Assembly: GCA_017849435.1 (NCBI GenBank)
Contig: JAFIGY010000016.1
Location: 40,954-104,953, forward strand
Reading direction: 5' to 3'
Length of the DNA stretch: 64,000 nucleotides
Origin: Chitinophaga niabensis
GTDB lineage: Bacteria > Bacteroidota > Bacteroidia > Chitinophagales > Chitinophagaceae
The notes beneath the pieces were generated by a model. That model was not told where the DNA came from, did no database searches, and saw nothing but the letters and a program-made list of their open reading frames with translations. The number at the start of each line of letters is the position of its first letter. Positions within the stretch are counted from its first letter, which is position 1. Of this stretch, positions 63,585 through 64,000 are shown piece by piece. A program made the position numbers and the translations under genes.

Positions 63585-64000
63585 ATGCTGGTGCCTTCTT
63601 TAAAGATGAAACCCATGCCGCTTTTGGTATGGATCAATTTTACCGGGAACTCTTTGTCGATCTTCTTCCGCAAATAATTGATATATACATCGATGAAATT
63701 GGTACCGGTATCGAAGTTGGTATCCCAGACCTTTTCCGCGATCTCCGAACGGGAAAGCACTCTTTCCGGGTTCTGGACCATGAACTGCAACAGTTTCAGT
63801 TCCTTGGGCGTGAGCTCGATAATCGTATTCCCGCGTTTCACCGTTTTGGTGAGCGTGTTTATTTCCAGGTCCGCGTACCGGAGCAGGGTGGTCGTTTGCC
63901 GCGTACTGTTCCTTTTCAGGAGCGCCCGGATGCGCACACGCGCGTCGGCAGGAATGTCGATTGCCTGGGCGGCGTGGCGCGGCGCGGTGACCAAACGACA
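63581..64000 (-). CDS. OmpR-family response regulator, N-terminus outside window
   Basis: The frame is open to the window edge; only the last 139 or so residues are visible. The winged-helix DNA-binding domain is complete: ADLEINTLTKTVKRGNTIIE, LTPKELKLLQFMVQNPERVLSRSEI, NFIDVYINYLRKKID and IHTKSGMGFIFKEG. The preceding receiver end reads AQAIDIPADARVRIRALLKR; the RIRALLKR end is normal, but where a KPFDI motif is usual the sequence has QAIDI, so the conserved receiver Lys appears absent. It is co-transcribed with the kinase. Confidence 0.85.
   Translation of the reverse strand, partial: CRLVTAPRHAAQAIDIPADARVRIRALLKRNSTRQTTTLLRYADLEINTLTKTVKRGNTIIELTPKELKLLQFMVQNPERVLSRSEIAEKVWDTNFDTGTNFIDVYINYLRKKIDKEFPVKLIHTKSGMGFIFKEGTSI

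Noticed and set aside
1-64000. CRISPR arrays, rRNA genes, phage structural modules
   Set aside because: No regularly spaced repeats, rRNA sequence or phage capsid/tail gene set was seen; the fibre-like protein at 5393 is a Bacteroidota secreted type, not a prophage gene.

Overview
The window reads as chromosomal DNA of a member of the Bacteroidota, most likely close to Chitinophaga. Support: a type IX secretion (T9SS) PorP/SprF-like protein next to a type B sorted secreted protein, a carboxypeptidase/TonB-type outer-membrane barrel, TamL-TamB, DUF6089- and PorT-like barrels, RHS proteins with the Bacteroidota DUF6443-type region, and several promoters with the Bacteroidota -7 element TAnnTTTG instead of a sigma70 -10 box. 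Gene starts generally lack Shine-Dalgarno sequences.

Layout. 1-3.2 kb: 3' part of a TonB-dependent-receptor-like barrel and a fatty acid desaturase. 3.4-16.9 kb: a tightly spaced operon (coiled-coil/barrel protein, fibre-like protein, two large RHS/YD-repeat proteins) ending in a toxin tail and a 100-residue immunity candidate that looks like a free-standing EF-Tu domain III, followed by two AT-rich orphan membrane-protein genes. 17.1-30.6 kb: hybrid histidine kinase, class I terpene synthase, an eroded MoeA homologue, the PorP/SprF plus T9SS type B pair, and the tamB-tamL operon. 30.7-31.1 kb: a small element with terminal inverted repeats and a 6-bp target duplication, carrying a putative lipoprotein gene. 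31.2-43.2 kb: housekeeping genes (DUF6089 barrel, UbiD decarboxylase, prfC, ABC permease, tsaD, GH29 fucosidase, TrmN6-like methyltransferase, lysine/alanine dehydrogenase-like enzyme, tRNA-Leu).

43.3-52.3 kb, directly after tRNA-Leu(CAA), is AT-richer and looks like an accessory island: two paralogous serine hydrolases around a broken IS3-family element and a membrane-bound AraC-type regulator, then a VOC protein, an ankyrin-repeat protein and a thioredoxin-like protein. 52.3-64 kb, all on the minus strand: a probable six-gene cation operon (mgtC, mgtA, CzcB/CzcA/CzcC-type efflux, barrel) and an upstream histidine kinase/response regulator pair cut by the window end.

The most interesting system is the RHS locus. 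It looks like a Sec-exported, two-subunit RHS shell with an exchangeable ADP-ribosyltransferase-like C-terminus, and its cognate protective protein seems to mimic the translation factor EF-Tu. The toxin class and the decoy mechanism are inference; the EF-Tu signature itself is directly readable.
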